From: Planctomycetaceae bacterium | GTDB taxonomy: Bacteria > Planctomycetota > Planctomycetia > Planctomycetales > Planctomycetaceae | Length of the DNA: 5,614 bases | Reading direction: 5' to 3' | Assembly: GCA_027000105.1 (NCBI GenBank) | Contig: JALTOP010000386.1 | Span: forward strand, 1-5,614 | In this document: positions 5,419 through 5,614 of the stretch, one piece after another | How positions within the stretch are numbered: the stretch's first letter is position 1 | Layout of the letters: each line of letters begins with the position of its first letter | The notes under the pieces: model-generated | What the model saw: only the letters and a program-made list of their open reading frames with translations | What the model was told of the DNA's origin: nothing | The model's database searches: none | Position numbers and translations under genes: made by a program

Positions 5419-5614
5419 TCAGTAGGGAAGCTCAATCGCTTCACACAGAAATCTCATGAACGGTGTGGCACGTTTGAAGTAGGCGATGATTTCCTGAATG
5501 AATGTGGGGGATTCAATTTGCCTGGGCTGCAAAGGGCAGATCGCGATAAAATCTTTCCGTTTTATTTCTTCAATCATGGGATCATTTTTGTCGAACCCGG
5601 CAGGAGGACGAACC
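5419..5614 (-). CDS. DUF2461 / TIGR02453 family protein, C-terminal end (partial at right edge)
   Basis: On the minus strand, a frame open at the right edge (5614) runs for 64 codons to a TGA at 5421-5419. The visible protein includes RPPAGFDKNDPMIEEIKRKD, then FIAICPL, SPTFIQEIIAYFKRA and the final FMRFLCEAIELPY. This matches my memory of the DUF2461 C-terminus: a 'rpPkGfd..hPlie.Lk.k.f' block, then a helix and an 'fl..al.l' end. DUF2461 proteins are about 220 residues, so roughly the last third is present. The family's function is not established. The gene is convergent with the BFD-like gene, leaving 138 bp between their stops. An ATG-started plus-strand frame (5305 to the edge) covers the same bases, but it lacks recognisable homology and I treat it as a shadow. 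Confidence 0.8.
   Translation of the reverse strand, partial: VRPPAGFDKNDPMIEEIKRKDFIAICPLQPRQIESPTFIQEIIAYFKRATPFMRFLCEAIELPY

Noticed and set aside
5305..5614. A 103-codon plus-strand frame starting at an ATG and open to the right edge
   Set aside because: It overlaps the minus-strand DUF2461 C-terminus, which has recognisable family motifs. The plus-strand translation has none and its start lacks a clear ribosome binding site.

Overview
The window looks like chromosomal DNA from a planctomycete, probably class Planctomycetia. I judge this from memory of protein families: the isoleucyl-tRNA synthetase has the divergent GVHH version of the HIGH signature, the small TPR protein and the 173-residue anchored protein resemble families I associate with planctomycetes, and ScpB has a long N-terminal extension. 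Base composition is moderate, roughly half G+C by eye. I see no tRNA, rRNA, CRISPR array, insertion sequence or phage gene.

Layout. Four genes lie on the minus strand in the left 60% of the window. Read in their own direction they are a small TPR protein with a Cys/Gly-rich tail (2822-3169), a membrane-anchored protein of unknown function (1926-2447), scpB (1019-1744), and the first 266 codons of ileS (1-798, running off the left edge). The gaps between them are 374, 181 and 220 bp, so they are probably separate transcription units. Divergently from the TPR gene, a plus-strand pair encodes a GT-C membrane glycosyltransferase (3334-4944) and, 18 bp later, a BFD-like [2Fe-2S] protein (4963-5280). 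A minus-strand gene enters from the right edge and ends at 5419; its visible C-terminus matches DUF2461/TIGR02453.

How the genes relate. ileS (translation) and scpB (chromosome segregation) are housekeeping genes. The glycosyltransferase and BFD-like protein may share a transcript, but no functional link is evident. No pathway unites the whole window.

The most notable non-coding structure is a run of four 16-bp tandem repeats (1759-1822), starting 14 bp upstream of the scpB start codon, with a second, imperfect direct repeat just beyond it (1840-1882). The 374-bp gap 2448-2821 holds two adjacent hairpins but no convincing gene. I found no clear sign of a new multi-gene system. The best leads are the repeat-filled scpB leader, the TPR protein's possible metal-binding tail, the uncharacterised anchored protein, and the altered motifs in IleS.
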